This document shows positions 14,921 through 23,443 of a DNA stretch of 35,012 nucleotides, piece by piece (the stretch's first letter is position 1; each line of letters begins with the position of its first letter). Origin of the DNA: Acidobacteriota bacterium (lineage in GTDB: Bacteria; Acidobacteriota; Vicinamibacteria; Vicinamibacterales; CAVVIG01); the NCBI GenBank assembly GCA_017883165.1, contig JADGOC010000023.1, forward strand, positions 1 to 35,012, read 5' to 3'. The notes beneath the pieces were generated by a model. The model ran no database searches and was not told the DNA's origin. It was given only the letters and a program-made list of their open reading frames with translations. Both the position numbers and the translations under genes were made by a program.

Positions 14921-15740
14921 AGCTGATATCGACGGCCGGGGCCGAATGCGTGAGCGCGCCGACCGAGACGAAGTCGGCGCCGGTGGCGGCCAGCTCGGGA
15001 ATCCGCTCGAGCGTGACGCCGCCGGAAATCTCGACCTTCGCGCGGCCCCGCGCGCGCGTCACGGCCGCGCGAATCTCTTCGGTGGACATGTTGTCGACCA
15101 GCAGAATCTCGACGCCGGCGGCGAGCGCGGCGTCGACCTCGTCCAGACTCTGGGCTTCGATCTCGATCGGCATGCCCGGCTGGCTCTCGCGCATCCGCGC
15201 GATGGCCTCCGCGACGCCGCCCGCCAGCCGAATGTGATTGTCCTTGATCAACACGGCGTCGAAGAGCCCGGCGCGATGATTCGCGGCACCGCCCGCCCGG
15301 ACGGCGTACTTTTCGAGAACCCGCAAGCCCGGCGTCGTCTTCCGCGTGTCGAGCACGACGATGCGCCCGCCCGCGGCATCGACGAAGCGCCGCGCGCGCG
15401 TGGCGATGCCAGAGAGTCTCTGTAGAAAATTGAGCGCCGTGCGCTCGCCGACCAGAAGCGCGCGCGCCGGGCCGCTGACCTCGGCAATCTCCTCGCCGGC
15501 CTGACACCGGTCGCCGTCGCGCCGGTGGACGGTCGCGCCGATGCCGGGATCGAGCAGTCGGAAGGCCTCGAGCGCCACGTCGAGCCCCGCGACGACGCAA
15601 TCGGCCTTGACGAGAAACACGCCGCGCGCCCGCCGATCGGCGCCGACGGTCGCCTCGGTGGTGACATCGCCGCTCCCGATGTCTTCGTCGAGCGCGCGCC
15701 GGACGATCTCGCGGTACTCGTCAGGGTGCAGCGGCTTCAT
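14901..15740 (-). CDS. nadC: Nicotinate-nucleotide pyrophosphorylase (quinolinate phosphoribosyltransferase)
   Basis: NadC makes nicotinate mononucleotide from quinolinate and PRPP in NAD synthesis. From ATG 15740 the protein is 279 residues: EDIGSGDVTTEATV near the N-terminus, ERTALNFLQRLSGIAT, VLDTRKTTPGLRVLEKYAV, GLFDAVLIKDNH, IEIEAQSLDE and GGVTLERIPE. The frame is open to 15827, but that part is antisense-like read-through inside valS and was excluded. The start overlaps the valS stop by 20 nt, and the stop overlaps birA by 20 nt. nadA and nadB are not in the window. Confidence 0.96.
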   Translation of the reverse strand: MKPLHPDEYREIVRRALDEDIGSGDVTTEATVGADRRARGVFLVKADCVVAGLDVALEAFRLLDPGIGATVHRRDGDRCQAGEEIAEVSGPARALLVGERTALNFLQRLSGIATRARRFVDAAGGRIVVLDTRKTTPGLRVLEKYAVRAGGAANHRAGLFDAVLIKDNHIRLAGGVAEAIARMRESQPGMPIEIEAQSLDEVDAALAAGVEILLVDNMSTEEIRAAVTRARGRAKVEISGGVTLERIPELAATGADFVSVGALTHSAPAVDISFELEPL

Positions 15741-18378
15741 ATCCCACGACGACGATCTCACGCGGCTCGCCGACTCGTGTGTCGAAGGCCTGCACGCGCA
15801 ACGCCGCGCGCAGATCCGCGTCGACAATCGGCATCAACGACGCGGACGCCGCCTCGGCCTGGACCGTGACCTTCGTGATCGGGACCTTCAGCGGCTGCTT
15901 CGCTTCGGACCGCTGTTTCCGTACTTCGAACATAACGTCGGTCGCCCACTGGTACGCCCGCTCGTCAGCCTGGCTCGTGGCGACCGAATGGTCCGCGCCG
16001 AGGGGAACGACCGCGTCGAGCTCGCCGACGGTCGGCCACGCCGCCGTGTGAATCGAGCCCTCGCGCCACCAGGACCACACTTCTTCGGTGACAAACGGCA
16101 GAAACGGCGCGAAGAGCCGCAGCATCACCGACAGCGCCGCCGTGAGCGCGGCGTTCGCGGAGCCGGCGGCGTCGGCGCCCTGATCGCCGTAGCGTCTGCC
16201 CTTCACCAGTTCCAGGTAGTCGTCGCAGAAGCGCCAGAAGAACGTTTCGGTCCGCTGCAGGACGCGCGCGTAGTCGTAGCCGTCGAACGCCTCGGTGACC
16301 TCGGCGACCAGCGCGGCCAGATTCCGGATCATCGCGCGATCGACCGGCGCCGTAATCGCGCCCGCCTCCGCCTTCGGCTTCGGCGCGGCAAGCCCAGGGG
16401 AGCTGGAAAGCACGAACTTGGACGCATTCAGCACCTTGATCGCCAGACGCCGGCCCACGCGCATCTGGTTGGTGTCGAAGGCGGTGTCGGTGCCCGGCCG
16501 GCCGCTCGCGGCCCAGTAGCGCACGCCGTCGGAGCCGTGCTCCTCGAGCAGTGCCATCGGCGTGACGACGTTGCCCTTGGATTTCGACATCTTCTTGCGA
16601 TCGGGATCGAGCACCCACCCCGAAATCGCGGCGTTCTTCCACGGCAGCGAGTCGTGCTCGAGGTGCGCGCGCAACACCGAGTCGAACAGCCACGTGCGGA
16701 TGATGTCGTGCGCCTGCGGCCGCAGATCCATCGGAAACGTACGCGCCATGAGATCCGGATCGTCGGGCCACCCGCAGACGATCTGCGGCGAGAGCGACGA
16801 GGTGGCCCACGTGTCCATCACGTCGGGATCGCCGGCGAAGCCGCCAGGCACGCCGCGCTGCTCGGGCCGATAGCCGTCGGGCACGTCGGTTGACGGGTCG
16901 ATCGGCAGCGGCTCGTCGCCGGCCGCGATCGGCCGGTCGTGCTGGACGCGGCCGTCTCCATCGATCGGATACCAGACGGGAAACGGCACGCCAAAGAATC
17001 TCTGGCGGCTCACGCACCAGTCGCCGTTCAGCCCGTTCGCCCAGTTCTCGTACCGCGCCTGCATGTAGGGCGGATGCCACTGCAGCTCGCGCCCTCGCTC
17101 GAGGAGCGCCTCGCGGAACTCGATCGTCTTGAAGAACCACTGGCGGCTCGTGATGATCTCAAGCGGCCGATCGCCTTTTTCGTAGAACTTGACGGCGTGC
17201 GTAATCGGCCGCGGCTCGCCAACGAGATCGCCAGATTCGCGGAGCTGGTCCACGATCTTCACGCGCGCCTTCGCGGCGGAGAGATGCGCCAGCTCGCCGT
17301 AATGCCGCTGCGCGCGCTCGGCGTCGACCGACTCCCAGCCCGGTGCGCCCCACGCCACATCGCGCAGCGTGCCGTCGGCCTGGATCACGGCGCGGACCGG
17401 CAGGTTCAGCTCGCGCCACCAGGTGACGTCGGTGATGTCGCCGAAGGTGCAGATCATCGCGATGCCGCTGCCCTTTTCGGGATCGGCGAGCGGATGCGCC
17501 TTGACCGGGACACGCGCGCCAAAGAGCGGCGTCACCACCTCGTGTCCGAAGAGCGCCCGATACCGCTCATCGTCGGGATGCGCGACGAGCGCGACGCACG
17601 CGGGAATCAGCTCGGGGCGGGTCGTCTCGATTTCGATCGCGGGCGCGCCGTCAACCTTGCCAGGTCGCGCGAACTTGATGCGGTGATAGGCGCCCGGCAT
17701 CTCGCGATCTTCGAGCTCGGCCTGGGCCACCGCGGTCTTGAAGTCGACGTCCCAGAGCGTCGGCGCCTCGACCTGATAGGCAAGGCCGCGCCGCAGCAGA
17801 TTGATGAATGCGAGCTGCGAGACGCGCTGCGCGCGCCGAGCGATGGTCGCGTAGGTCATCGACCAGTCGACCGACAGGCCAAGGTATTTCCAGAGATGTT
17901 CGAAGACTTTCTCGTCTTCTCCCGTCAGGCGTTCGCAGAGCTCGATGAAATTCGGCCGCGACACCGACAGCGGTGGCTTGGCCGGCTTCTCCGGCGGAAC
18001 GAAGTTCGGCTGGTAAGGCAACGACGGATCGCAGCGAACGCCGTAGTAGTTCTGCACGCGCCGTTCGGTCGGCAGGCCGTTGTCGTCCCAGCCCATCGGG
18101 TAGAACACCGCCTTGCCGCGCATGCGGTGAAAGCGGGCGATGACATCGGTGTGGGTGTAGGAGAACACGTGGCCGACGTGCAGCGACCCGCTGACGGTCG
18201 GCGGCGGCGTGTCGATCGCAAACACCTCCGCGCGAGGACGCGTGCGGTCGAACCGGTACACGCCCGACGCCTCCCAGCGCGGGAGCCACGTGGCTTCGAG
18301 CCCCTCGAGGACGGGCTTCTCGGGCAGGCGCAAGCGAGCCGGGTCCAGGCTCGTCAGCGGCGTCGGCGAATCGGACAT
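15721..18378 (-). CDS. valS: Valyl-tRNA synthetase (short, archaeal/actinobacterial-like type)
   Basis: This 885-residue class I synthetase has HIGH-like HVGH at residues 67-70 and KMSKS at 596-600 (KKMSKSKGNVV). The sequence GWDDNGLPTERRVQNYYGVR marks the ValRS subtype seen in actinobacteria and archaea. The editing (CP1) domain lies between the two motifs, roughly residues 190-400. The anticodon-binding domain (VDRAMIRNLAALVAEVT, then EDYLELVKGR-like DDYLELVKGR) follows. There is no long C-terminal coiled coil as in E. coli ValRS (951 residues). The ATG is 9 nt after the response-regulator stop, and TAAGAT ends 6 nt before it. Confidence 0.95.
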   Translation of the reverse strand: MSDSPTPLTSLDPARLRLPEKPVLEGLEATWLPRWEASGVYRFDRTRPRAEVFAIDTPPPTVSGSLHVGHVFSYTHTDVIARFHRMRGKAVFYPMGWDDNGLPTERRVQNYYGVRCDPSLPYQPNFVPPEKPAKPPLSVSRPNFIELCERLTGEDEKVFEHLWKYLGLSVDWSMTYATIARRAQRVSQLAFINLLRRGLAYQVEAPTLWDVDFKTAVAQAELEDREMPGAYHRIKFARPGKVDGAPAIEIETTRPELIPACVALVAHPDDERYRALFGHEVVTPLFGARVPVKAHPLADPEKGSGIAMICTFGDITDVTWWRELNLPVRAVIQADGTLRDVAWGAPGWESVDAERAQRHYGELAHLSAAKARVKIVDQLRESGDLVGEPRPITHAVKFYEKGDRPLEIITSRQWFFKTIEFREALLERGRELQWHPPYMQARYENWANGLNGDWCVSRQRFFGVPFPVWYPIDGDGRVQHDRPIAAGDEPLPIDPSTDVPDGYRPEQRGVPGGFAGDPDVMDTWATSSLSPQIVCGWPDDPDLMARTFPMDLRPQAHDIIRTWLFDSVLRAHLEHDSLPWKNAAISGWVLDPDRKKMSKSKGNVVTPMALLEEHGSDGVRYWAASGRPGTDTAFDTNQMRVGRRLAIKVLNASKFVLSSSPGLAAPKPKAEAGAITAPVDRAMIRNLAALVAEVTEAFDGYDYARVLQRTETFFWRFCDDYLELVKGRRYGDQGADAAGSANAALTAALSVMLRLFAPFLPFVTEEVWSWWREGSIHTAAWPTVGELDAVVPLGADHSVATSQADERAYQWATDVMFEVRKQRSEAKQPLKVPITKVTVQAEAASASLMPIVDADLRAALRVQAFDTRVGEPREIVVVGYEAAAP

Positions 18379-18384
18379 CCGGTG

Positions 18385-18390
18385 ATCTTA
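18385..18390 (-). promoter_or_regulatory. Candidate -10 box (TAAGAT) 6 nt before valS
   Basis: TAAGAT ends 6 nt before the valS ATG, with CACCGG between; there is no GGAGG-type site. The TAA is the stop of the preceding gene, which weakens the case. Confidence 0.2.
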
Positions 18391-19464
18391 TTTGATTGAG
18401 GCTTTGATGCGCTCGATCTCTTCGCGCACCAGCCGCTCGGCGGTGGCCGACACGATCTCGGAGACCGTGTCGCGCACGATCTGGTCGGAGAGCCGCTCGA
18501 GGACGCGGTGAGTCACCTGCTCGATGAGATCGTCGGTGACGGCGAGGCGCGGCGCCGCTGCCGGAGACGGCGGCAAGGACGGAGACAACGACGGAGACGA
18601 TGCCGGCGGGGTCGGCCACTGTGGCGCAGCCGGCGGCGCGGGCGCCGATTGCTCGGCCGCAAGGAGCGCCGCGAACGCGTCCGCCAGCGGCGGCAGCGTG
18701 GGACGCGGCGCGGGCGCCGGTGGCGGTGGCGCGGGCGGCCGCGCGAACTCCGCCTGCGGCGATCCATACGAGAGCGGCAAATCGGCGGCCGGCGCGCTGG
18801 CCGCACCCGCCGCACCGGCTTTCGGGGCGAACCAGTCGATCGAATCGGCGACCGGATTGGACGCCCCTGGAGCCGGCGCCGCCGCCGACGCCGCCGGTTT
18901 CACCAGCGGCGCGGCGCCGCTCGACAAGCTGGCGAACGCGGCGTCAAGGCGATCGAAGTAGTCGTCGTCCGCCGCGGGCCTGGCGGCCGGCGCGGGGGCG
19001 GCGAACGGCGGATCGGTCAGCGGCGACGCCCACGGCCCGGACGCAGCCGAGGCCGGCGGCGCCAGATTCGCGTCGAGCAGGACCGGCGCGCGGCCCGGAC
19101 GCGCGAGCAGTTCTTTCACCCGGCTGATCACGAGCTGCGGCTCGAACGGCTTGGCGAGCACGCCGTCGCAGCCGACCGAGTCGGCGCGCGGCTGATCGAC
19201 CGGCTCGAAGGCGCCCGTCAGCAGGACGACCGGGATGTGCGCGAGCCGCGGCGACCCCTTCACGTAGGCGGCGACTTCGTAGCCGTTGCGCCCCGGCATC
19301 CCGACGTCGGCCAGCACGATGTCCGGCGGATCGGCCTCGAGGCGGGCAATCGCCTGGTCGCCGTCGCTCACCGCAACAACCTGAATGTCCTCGTCGGCAA
19401 ACGTCAGCTCGATGACGCGCTGAATCGTGACGCTGTCGTCGGCGAGCAAGAGCTTATGCGGCAC
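18388..19464 (-). CDS. Response regulator with Pro/Ala-rich linker and helical C-terminus
   Basis: The 358-residue protein has a receiver domain at about 1-120. Acidic residues D9-D10, phospho-acceptor D53 (VLADVGMPG), T83 and K105 (LAKPFEP) are all in place. A roughly 190-residue linker very rich in Pro and Ala follows. It ends in about 45 amphipathic-helix residues (LIEQVTHRVLERLSDQIVRD, then VREEIERIKAS). That last helix resembles the C-terminal oligomerisation helix of PopZ/DUF2497 proteins, by eye only. There is no DNA-binding domain, so output is probably by protein contact. The start is a GTG at 19464. It is the first gene of the valS operon. Confidence 0.85.
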   Translation of the reverse strand: MPHKLLLADDSVTIQRVIELTFADEDIQVVAVSDGDQAIARLEADPPDIVLADVGMPGRNGYEVAAYVKGSPRLAHIPVVLLTGAFEPVDQPRADSVGCDGVLAKPFEPQLVISRVKELLARPGRAPVLLDANLAPPASAASGPWASPLTDPPFAAPAPAARPAADDDYFDRLDAAFASLSSGAAPLVKPAASAAAPAPGASNPVADSIDWFAPKAGAAGAASAPAADLPLSYGSPQAEFARPPAPPPPAPAPRPTLPPLADAFAALLAAEQSAPAPPAAPQWPTPPASSPSLSPSLPPSPAAAPRLAVTDDLIEQVTHRVLERLSDQIVRDTVSEIVSATAERLVREEIERIKASIK

Positions 19465-19494
19465 CTTGGTGGTATCGGATGAAGGGGGCCCGCG

Positions 19495-19530
19495 GTGTAG
19501 GGGCCGACCGTGGCCGGTCCACGGCTACAC
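19495..19530. repeat. 36-nt palindromic element at the 3' end of the mutase small subunit gene
   Basis: GTGTAG (19495-19500) pairs with CTACAC (19525-19530), and CCGTGG (19508-19513) with CCACGG (19519-19524) around CCGGT. On the left arm GGGCCGA is an unpaired bulge. The stop codon of the small-subunit gene (19527-19525) is inside the right arm. It could act as a terminator-like hairpin (no U-tract is seen) or belong to a dispersed GTAGGGGC-type repeat family. Confidence 0.65.
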
Positions 19531-19926
19531 TCTGACGCGCGCGTGTGTGTTGATGAACGCGATGATGTCCTGCATGGGCGTTCCCGGCAGGAAAATCCCT
19601 TTGACGCCGAGCGCCTTGAGCCTGGGAACGTCGACGTCAGGAATGATGCCGCCGATGAGCACGAGCACATCGTCCAGCCCCTTGGCTTTGAGCAGCTCCA
19701 TCAGGCGGGGCGCGATATGGTTGTGGGCGCCCGACAGAATCGAGAGGCCGACGACGTCGGCGTCCTCCTGCAGGGCGGCCGAGGCAATCTGTTCCGGGGT
19801 CTGACGCAGTCCGGTGTAGATGACTTCCATCCCCGCGTCGCGCAGCGCGCGCGCGATCACCTTGGCGCCCCGGTCGTGCCCATCCAAGCCCGGCTTCGCG
19901 ATCACGACTCGAAGTTTTCTAGCCAC
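19525..19926 (-). CDS. B12-binding small subunit of acyl-CoA mutase (IcmB-like)
   Basis: The 133-residue protein binds adenosylcobalamin in base-off/His-on form. The cobalamin motif DxHxxG is D15-G-H17-D-R-G20, followed by [10 protein letters not shown] and [19 protein letters not shown]. Its length matches the free-standing small subunit of two-component mutases. The GTG start and the GGAGG (19941-19937) upstream lie inside a 7-bp repeat array. It follows the large subunit by 27 nt, so the two form one operon. No MeaB/IcmF-type G-protein chaperone gene is adjacent. Confidence 0.93.
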   Translation of the reverse strand: MARKLRVVIAKPGLDGHDRGAKVIARALRDAGMEVIYTGLRQTPEQIASAALQEDADVVGLSILSGAHNHIAPRLMELLKAKGLDDVLVLIGGIIPDVDVPRLKALGVKGIFLPGTPMQDIIAFINTHARVRV

Positions 19927-19957
19927 CAGTCACTAACCTCCAGCCACGAGCCACTAG
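19919..19957. repeat. Five 7-bp tandem repeats forming the icmA-icmB-like junction
   Basis: On the plus strand the period is exact: CTAGCCA, CCAGTCA, CTAACCT, CCAGCCA, CGAGCCA, then CTAG. The array contains the large-subunit stop codon (19956-19954), the small-subunit GTG start (19926-19924) and its GGAGG ribosome binding site (19941-19937). Confidence 0.85.
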
Positions 19958-21606
19958 ATGATCGGCACTTCTTCGTATTCGCCCCAGACATCGCGGAGCG
20001 CGTCGCACATCTCACCCACCGTCGCATAGACGCGAACGGCGTCGAGAATCGGCGGCATCAGGTTTTCGGTGGTGGTCGCGGCCGAACGGAGCCGATCCAG
20101 TGTCCGCGTGACCTGGTCGTTGTCGCGCGTGCGCTTCAGCCGCTCGAGCTTGGCGAGCTGCGTCTCGGCGGCCGACTCGTCGATGTAGAGAATCTCGATC
20201 GGCGGATCGTCGGCCTGCACGAAGTCGTTCACGCCGACGATGATTTTCTCTTTGCGCTCGAAGGCCTGCTGGAACCGGTACGAGCTCTCGGCGATCTCGC
20301 GCTGCGGAAAGCCGCGCTCGATCGCGTCGACCATGCCGCCCATCTTGTCGATCTGGTCGAAGTAGGCGAGCGCGCCGTCCTCCATGTCCCTGGTCAGCTT
20401 CTCGACGAAGTACGATCCGCCCAGCGGATCGACGACGTTGGCCACGCCGCTTTCGTACGCGATGATCTGCTGCGTCCGGAGCGCCAGCGTCGCCGTCTCG
20501 GCGGTCGGCAGCGCGAGCGCCTCGTCGAGCGAGTTGGTGTGGAGCGAGTTGGTGCCGCCGAGCACGCCCGCCAGCGCCTGGAGCGCCGTGCGCACGACGT
20601 TGTTGTAGGGCTGCTGCGCGGTCAGCGAGACGCCGGCGGTCTGCGTGTGAAAGCGCAGCTTCCACGAGCGGTCGCTCTTGGCGCCGAAGCGATCGCGCAT
20701 CGCCTCGGCCCAGATCTTCCGCGCCGCGCGGTACTTGGCGATCTCCTCGAAGAAGTCGCTGTGCGCGTTGAAGAAAAAGGAGATGCGCGGCACGAAGTCG
20801 TCCACGTCGAGCCCCGCGTCGACGCCCCATTGCACGTATTCGAGACCGTCACGCAGCGTGAACGCCAGCTCCTGCAACGCCGTCGACCCTGCCTCGCGAA
20901 TGTGGTACCCGCTCACCGAAATCGTGTTCCACTTCGGAACCTCCTTCGCGCAGAACGCGAAGATGTCGGTGATGATCCGCATCGAGGGACGCGGCGGGAA
21001 GATGTATTCCTTCTGCGCGATGAATTCCTTGAGGATGTCGTTCTGAATCGTGCCCGACAGCGTCCGCCAGCTCGCGCCCTGCTTCTCGGCCACGACGAGA
21101 TACATCGCGAAAATCATGGCGGCCGGCGAGTTGATCGTCATCGACGTCGTGATGTCGCCGAGCGCAATGCCGTCGAAGAGCGTCTCCATGTCGGCGAGCG
21201 ACGTGACGTTGACGCCGCACTTTCCCGTTTCGCCGAGCGACAGCTCGTGATCCGGATCGCGCCCCATGAGCGTAGGCAAATCGTAGGCCACGCTCAGCCC
21301 GGTCCCACCGGCGCGGAGCAGCGTTTTGTAGCGCGCGTTGGTGTCCTCCGGCGTGCCGAAGCCGGCAAACTGGCGCATCGTCCAGAGCTTGCCGCGGTAG
21401 CCGGTGGGATGGATGCCGCGCGTGTAGGGGAACTCGCCAGGGTTGTTGGTGGTGACGGCGTCGACATCCTCGGCGGTGTAGAGGCGATCGATCGGCCGGC
21501 CGGAGATCGTCGTGAAGGTCTTTGCACGCTCGGGCGCGTTCTTGAGAGCCGGCTCGAGCGTCTCACGCTGCCAGCGCTGCTTGTCCGTCTCGGCAGCCGT
21601 TTTCAT
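19954..21606 (-). CDS. Acyl-CoA mutase large subunit, isobutyryl-CoA mutase-like (IcmA-like)
   Basis: The 550-residue TIM-barrel subunit of a B12-dependent mutase rearranges acyl-CoA carbon skeletons. Strong family motifs include [49 protein letters not shown] and [19 protein letters not shown]. Two residues set substrate choice in this family. Methylmalonyl-CoA mutase has Tyr89 and Arg207; isobutyryl-CoA mutase has Phe80 and Gln198. Here residue 80 is Phe (MRQFAG) and residue 198 is Gln (IAQKEY), spaced 118 apart as in the family. I therefore infer isobutyryl-CoA/n-butyryl-CoA interconversion or a related non-carboxylated substrate. The gene has a TATAAT box ending 9 nt before its ATG and no Shine-Dalgarno. 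An automatic label 'methylmalonyl-CoA mutase' would be misleading. Confidence 0.88.
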   Translation of the reverse strand: MKTAAETDKQRWQRETLEPALKNAPERAKTFTTISGRPIDRLYTAEDVDAVTTNNPGEFPYTRGIHPTGYRGKLWTMRQFAGFGTPEDTNARYKTLLRAGGTGLSVAYDLPTLMGRDPDHELSLGETGKCGVNVTSLADMETLFDGIALGDITTSMTINSPAAMIFAMYLVVAEKQGASWRTLSGTIQNDILKEFIAQKEYIFPPRPSMRIITDIFAFCAKEVPKWNTISVSGYHIREAGSTALQELAFTLRDGLEYVQWGVDAGLDVDDFVPRISFFFNAHSDFFEEIAKYRAARKIWAEAMRDRFGAKSDRSWKLRFHTQTAGVSLTAQQPYNNVVRTALQALAGVLGGTNSLHTNSLDEALALPTAETATLALRTQQIIAYESGVANVVDPLGGSYFVEKLTRDMEDGALAYFDQIDKMGGMVDAIERGFPQREIAESSYRFQQAFERKEKIIVGVNDFVQADDPPIEILYIDESAAETQLAKLERLKRTRDNDQVTRTLDRLRSAATTTENLMPPILDAVRVYATVGEMCDALRDVWGEYEEVPII

Positions 21607-21615
21607 ACCGCATTC

Positions 21616-21621
21616 ATTATA
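21616..21621 (-). promoter_or_regulatory. Candidate -10 box (TATAAT) 9 nt before the mutase large subunit
   Basis: A perfect TATAAT ends 9 nt before the ATG at 21606; the interval GAATGCGGT has no Shine-Dalgarno. At 17-nt spacing the -35 position reads CGATAC, a poor match. Transcription would begin within a few bases of the start codon. Confidence 0.45.
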
Positions 21622-21669
21622 TAGTCGTTGTCTCGGCTGTATCGCAGCCGCGACCCGCGCGTCGGTACC

Positions 21670-21902
21670 ATGGCATCGACCAACATATTCCCCCGCCTGC
21701 TCGTCGTCGATGACGAACCACCCGTGCCGTGCTCCGCGCCATCCGGGCGACCGACCCCGAGTGTCAGGTGATTCTGATGACCGCCAACGCGTCGGTGGAC
21801 ACCGCCATCGAAGCGGTGAAGGACGGCGCGCTCGACTACCTCAGCAAGCCGTTCGATTTTCAGCGGATGCGCGAGTTGCTGCTGACCGTCACGCGTGTGT
21901 AG
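21670..21902 (+). pseudogene. Receiver-domain response regulator remnant (NtrC-like)
   Basis: An ATG at 21670 opens [19 protein letters not shown], the start of a receiver with its acidic pair. The next recognisable part is in another frame from 21729: [20 protein letters not shown], then [19 protein letters not shown] and a stop at 21902. The second part holds the conserved Thr (LMTA) and Lys (LSKPF). About 40-45 residues between the two parts, including the phospho-acceptor Asp, are gone. The sequence therefore shows an internal deletion with a frame change, and no output domain follows. It is a decayed gene. Confidence 0.75.
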
Positions 21903-22189
21903 GCCCGTCGTGGCCACGGCAGTCGGTGCGACAGCCGACGACGCGCCCGCGCAACGGCCGCCGGCGCGCATCGACGCATCGCAGAGTCGACCCGGCGCCC
22001 TGCCGTCTGTGTACGGCCACGTTCATCGTCGTCAAAGGCGCGGCGTCGATGGCATCAATATTCGCGGCGGAACGGTTGTGGCGCACCACATCGCGGCGCG
22101 GCGATCTAGAAGCGACCAATGAGTTGCGCCATCTCGCTTGACTTGCCCGACAACGGCACGGTACGCTGCGTGTTTGGACTGGGAGCGAC
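21903..22189. other. Non-coding gap before the NAD-type glutamate dehydrogenase
   Basis: I see no convincing gene in these 287 bases: the open frames on both strands have no recognisable protein character. The segment may contain further decayed sequence of the receiver gene upstream and the promoter of the dehydrogenase near its right end. Confidence 0.5.
22138..22167 (+). promoter_or_regulatory. Candidate sigma70-type promoter for gdh
   Basis: TTGACT (22138-22143) and TACGCT (22162-22167) are separated by 18 nt, followed by GGGAG 4 nt before the ATG at 22190. The -35 match is good and the -10 match is modest. Confidence 0.35.
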
Positions 22190-23440
22190 ATGGTTGAACA
22201 CGGACCGCTCTTCGGCGCCATGCTCCAGGAGTTCGAAGGAGCGGCGCGCATTCTCAATCTCGAGCCCGGCATCTGGAAGACCCTCACCCATCCCAAGCGT
22301 CAAATCATCGTCTCGTGCCCCATCCAGATGGACAACGGCGAGATCGAAGTCTTCACCGGCTACCGCGTGCAATACAACATCACGCTCGGCCCGGCAAAGG
22401 GCGGCATCCGGTATCACCCCGGCGTCAACCTCGATGAAGTGACCGCGCTCGCCGCCTGGATGACGTGGAAGTGCGCCGTCGCCCACATCCCGTTCGGCGG
22501 CGGCAAGGGCGGCGTGATCTGCGATCCGACGACATTATCGCGCCGCGAGCTCGAAGCGCTGACGCGCCGCTACATCGCCGAGATCATCGACGCGATCGGT
22601 CCGGAAAAGGACGTCCCCGCGCCCGACGTCAATACCAACGAACAAATCATGGCGTGGGTGATGGACACCTACAGCATGCACGTCGGCCACACGGAGACCG
22701 CGGTGGTCACCGGCAAGCCGCTTGAGCTCGGCGGCTCGCTCGGCCGGCGCGAAGCCACCGGCCGCGGCGTCATGATCGTCGCGCGTGAATCGGCTAAGCA
22801 CGTCGGCTTCGATATCAAAGGCGCGACGGTCGCCGTCCAGGGATTCGGCAACGTGGGCTCGATCTCGGCGGAGCTGCTCGCGGGCATCGGCGCGAAGATC
22901 GTCGCCGTCTGCGACTGGAAGGGCGGCGTCTACAACCCGAAAGGGCTCGACGTCACACAGCTCATCGCGCACGTCGCGCAGCACAAGACGGTGGAGGGAT
23001 TTGCCGGCGCCGACGCGCTCGACAACGCGCAGCTCTTCAAGCTCGACGTCGACATCCTGATTCCCGCGGCGCTCGAAAACCAGATCACGATGGATAATGC
23101 CCCGGCGATCCGCGCCAAAGTGCTGGTCGAGGGCGCCAACGGCCCGACGACGCCGGACGCGCACCGCCACCTGCACGAACGCGGCGTGTTCGTCGTGCCC
23201 GATATTCTCGCCAACAGCTCCGGCGTGACCACGTCGTATTTCGAGTGGGTGCAGGACCGCTACGGGTACTTTTGGACCGAGAAGGAAGTCAACGAGCGGC
23301 TCGAGGCGAAGATGTGCGAGGCGTTCAACGCCGTACTGAAGACGGCCATCAAGTTCAAGGTCGACATGCGCACCGCCGCCTACATCGTCGCGATCAACCG
23401 GGTGGCGACGGTGACGCGGCTGCGCGGGATGTACGCGTAG
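22190..23440 (+). CDS. Glu/Leu/Phe/Val-type glutamate dehydrogenase (416 residues)
   Basis: The enzyme interconverts glutamate and 2-oxoglutarate plus ammonia. Family lysines are present: K70 in GPAKGGIRYHP, K94 in MTWKCAV and K106 in PFGGGKGGV. The dinucleotide-binding loop is QGFGNVGS (about 218-225), and the catalytic Asp region reads VPAPDVNTNEQIMAW. The length and motifs fit the hexameric, usually catabolic NAD-type GDH. A GGGAG ribosome binding site supports the start. It is convergent with the receiver/ATP-grasp gene, with only 3 nt between the stop codons and no terminator visible. A second, NADP-type GDH is encoded 3 kb away. Confidence 0.94.
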   Translation: MVEHGPLFGAMLQEFEGAARILNLEPGIWKTLTHPKRQIIVSCPIQMDNGEIEVFTGYRVQYNITLGPAKGGIRYHPGVNLDEVTALAAWMTWKCAVAHIPFGGGKGGVICDPTTLSRRELEALTRRYIAEIIDAIGPEKDVPAPDVNTNEQIMAWVMDTYSMHVGHTETAVVTGKPLELGGSLGRREATGRGVMIVARESAKHVGFDIKGATVAVQGFGNVGSISAELLAGIGAKIVAVCDWKGGVYNPKGLDVTQLIAHVAQHKTVEGFAGADALDNAQLFKLDVDILIPAALENQITMDNAPAIRAKVLVEGANGPTTPDAHRHLHERGVFVVPDILANSSGVTTSYFEWVQDRYGYFWTEKEVNERLEAKMCEAFNAVLKTAIKFKVDMRTAAYIVAINRVATVTRLRGMYA

Positions 23441-23443
23441 CGA

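Noticed and set aside
19954-21606. Naming the large subunit methylmalonyl-CoA mutase
   Set aside because: Phe80 and Gln198 match isobutyryl-CoA mutase instead of Tyr and Arg.
19510-21624. Very long open frame (704 codons) on the plus strand antisense to the mutase genes
   Set aside because: It is rich in Arg, His and Val with no family motif and mirrors the GC-rich codon pattern of the real genes on the other strand. Similar antisense frames at 28263-30149, 30642-32996, 16939-18399 and 24413-25636 were left out for the same reason.
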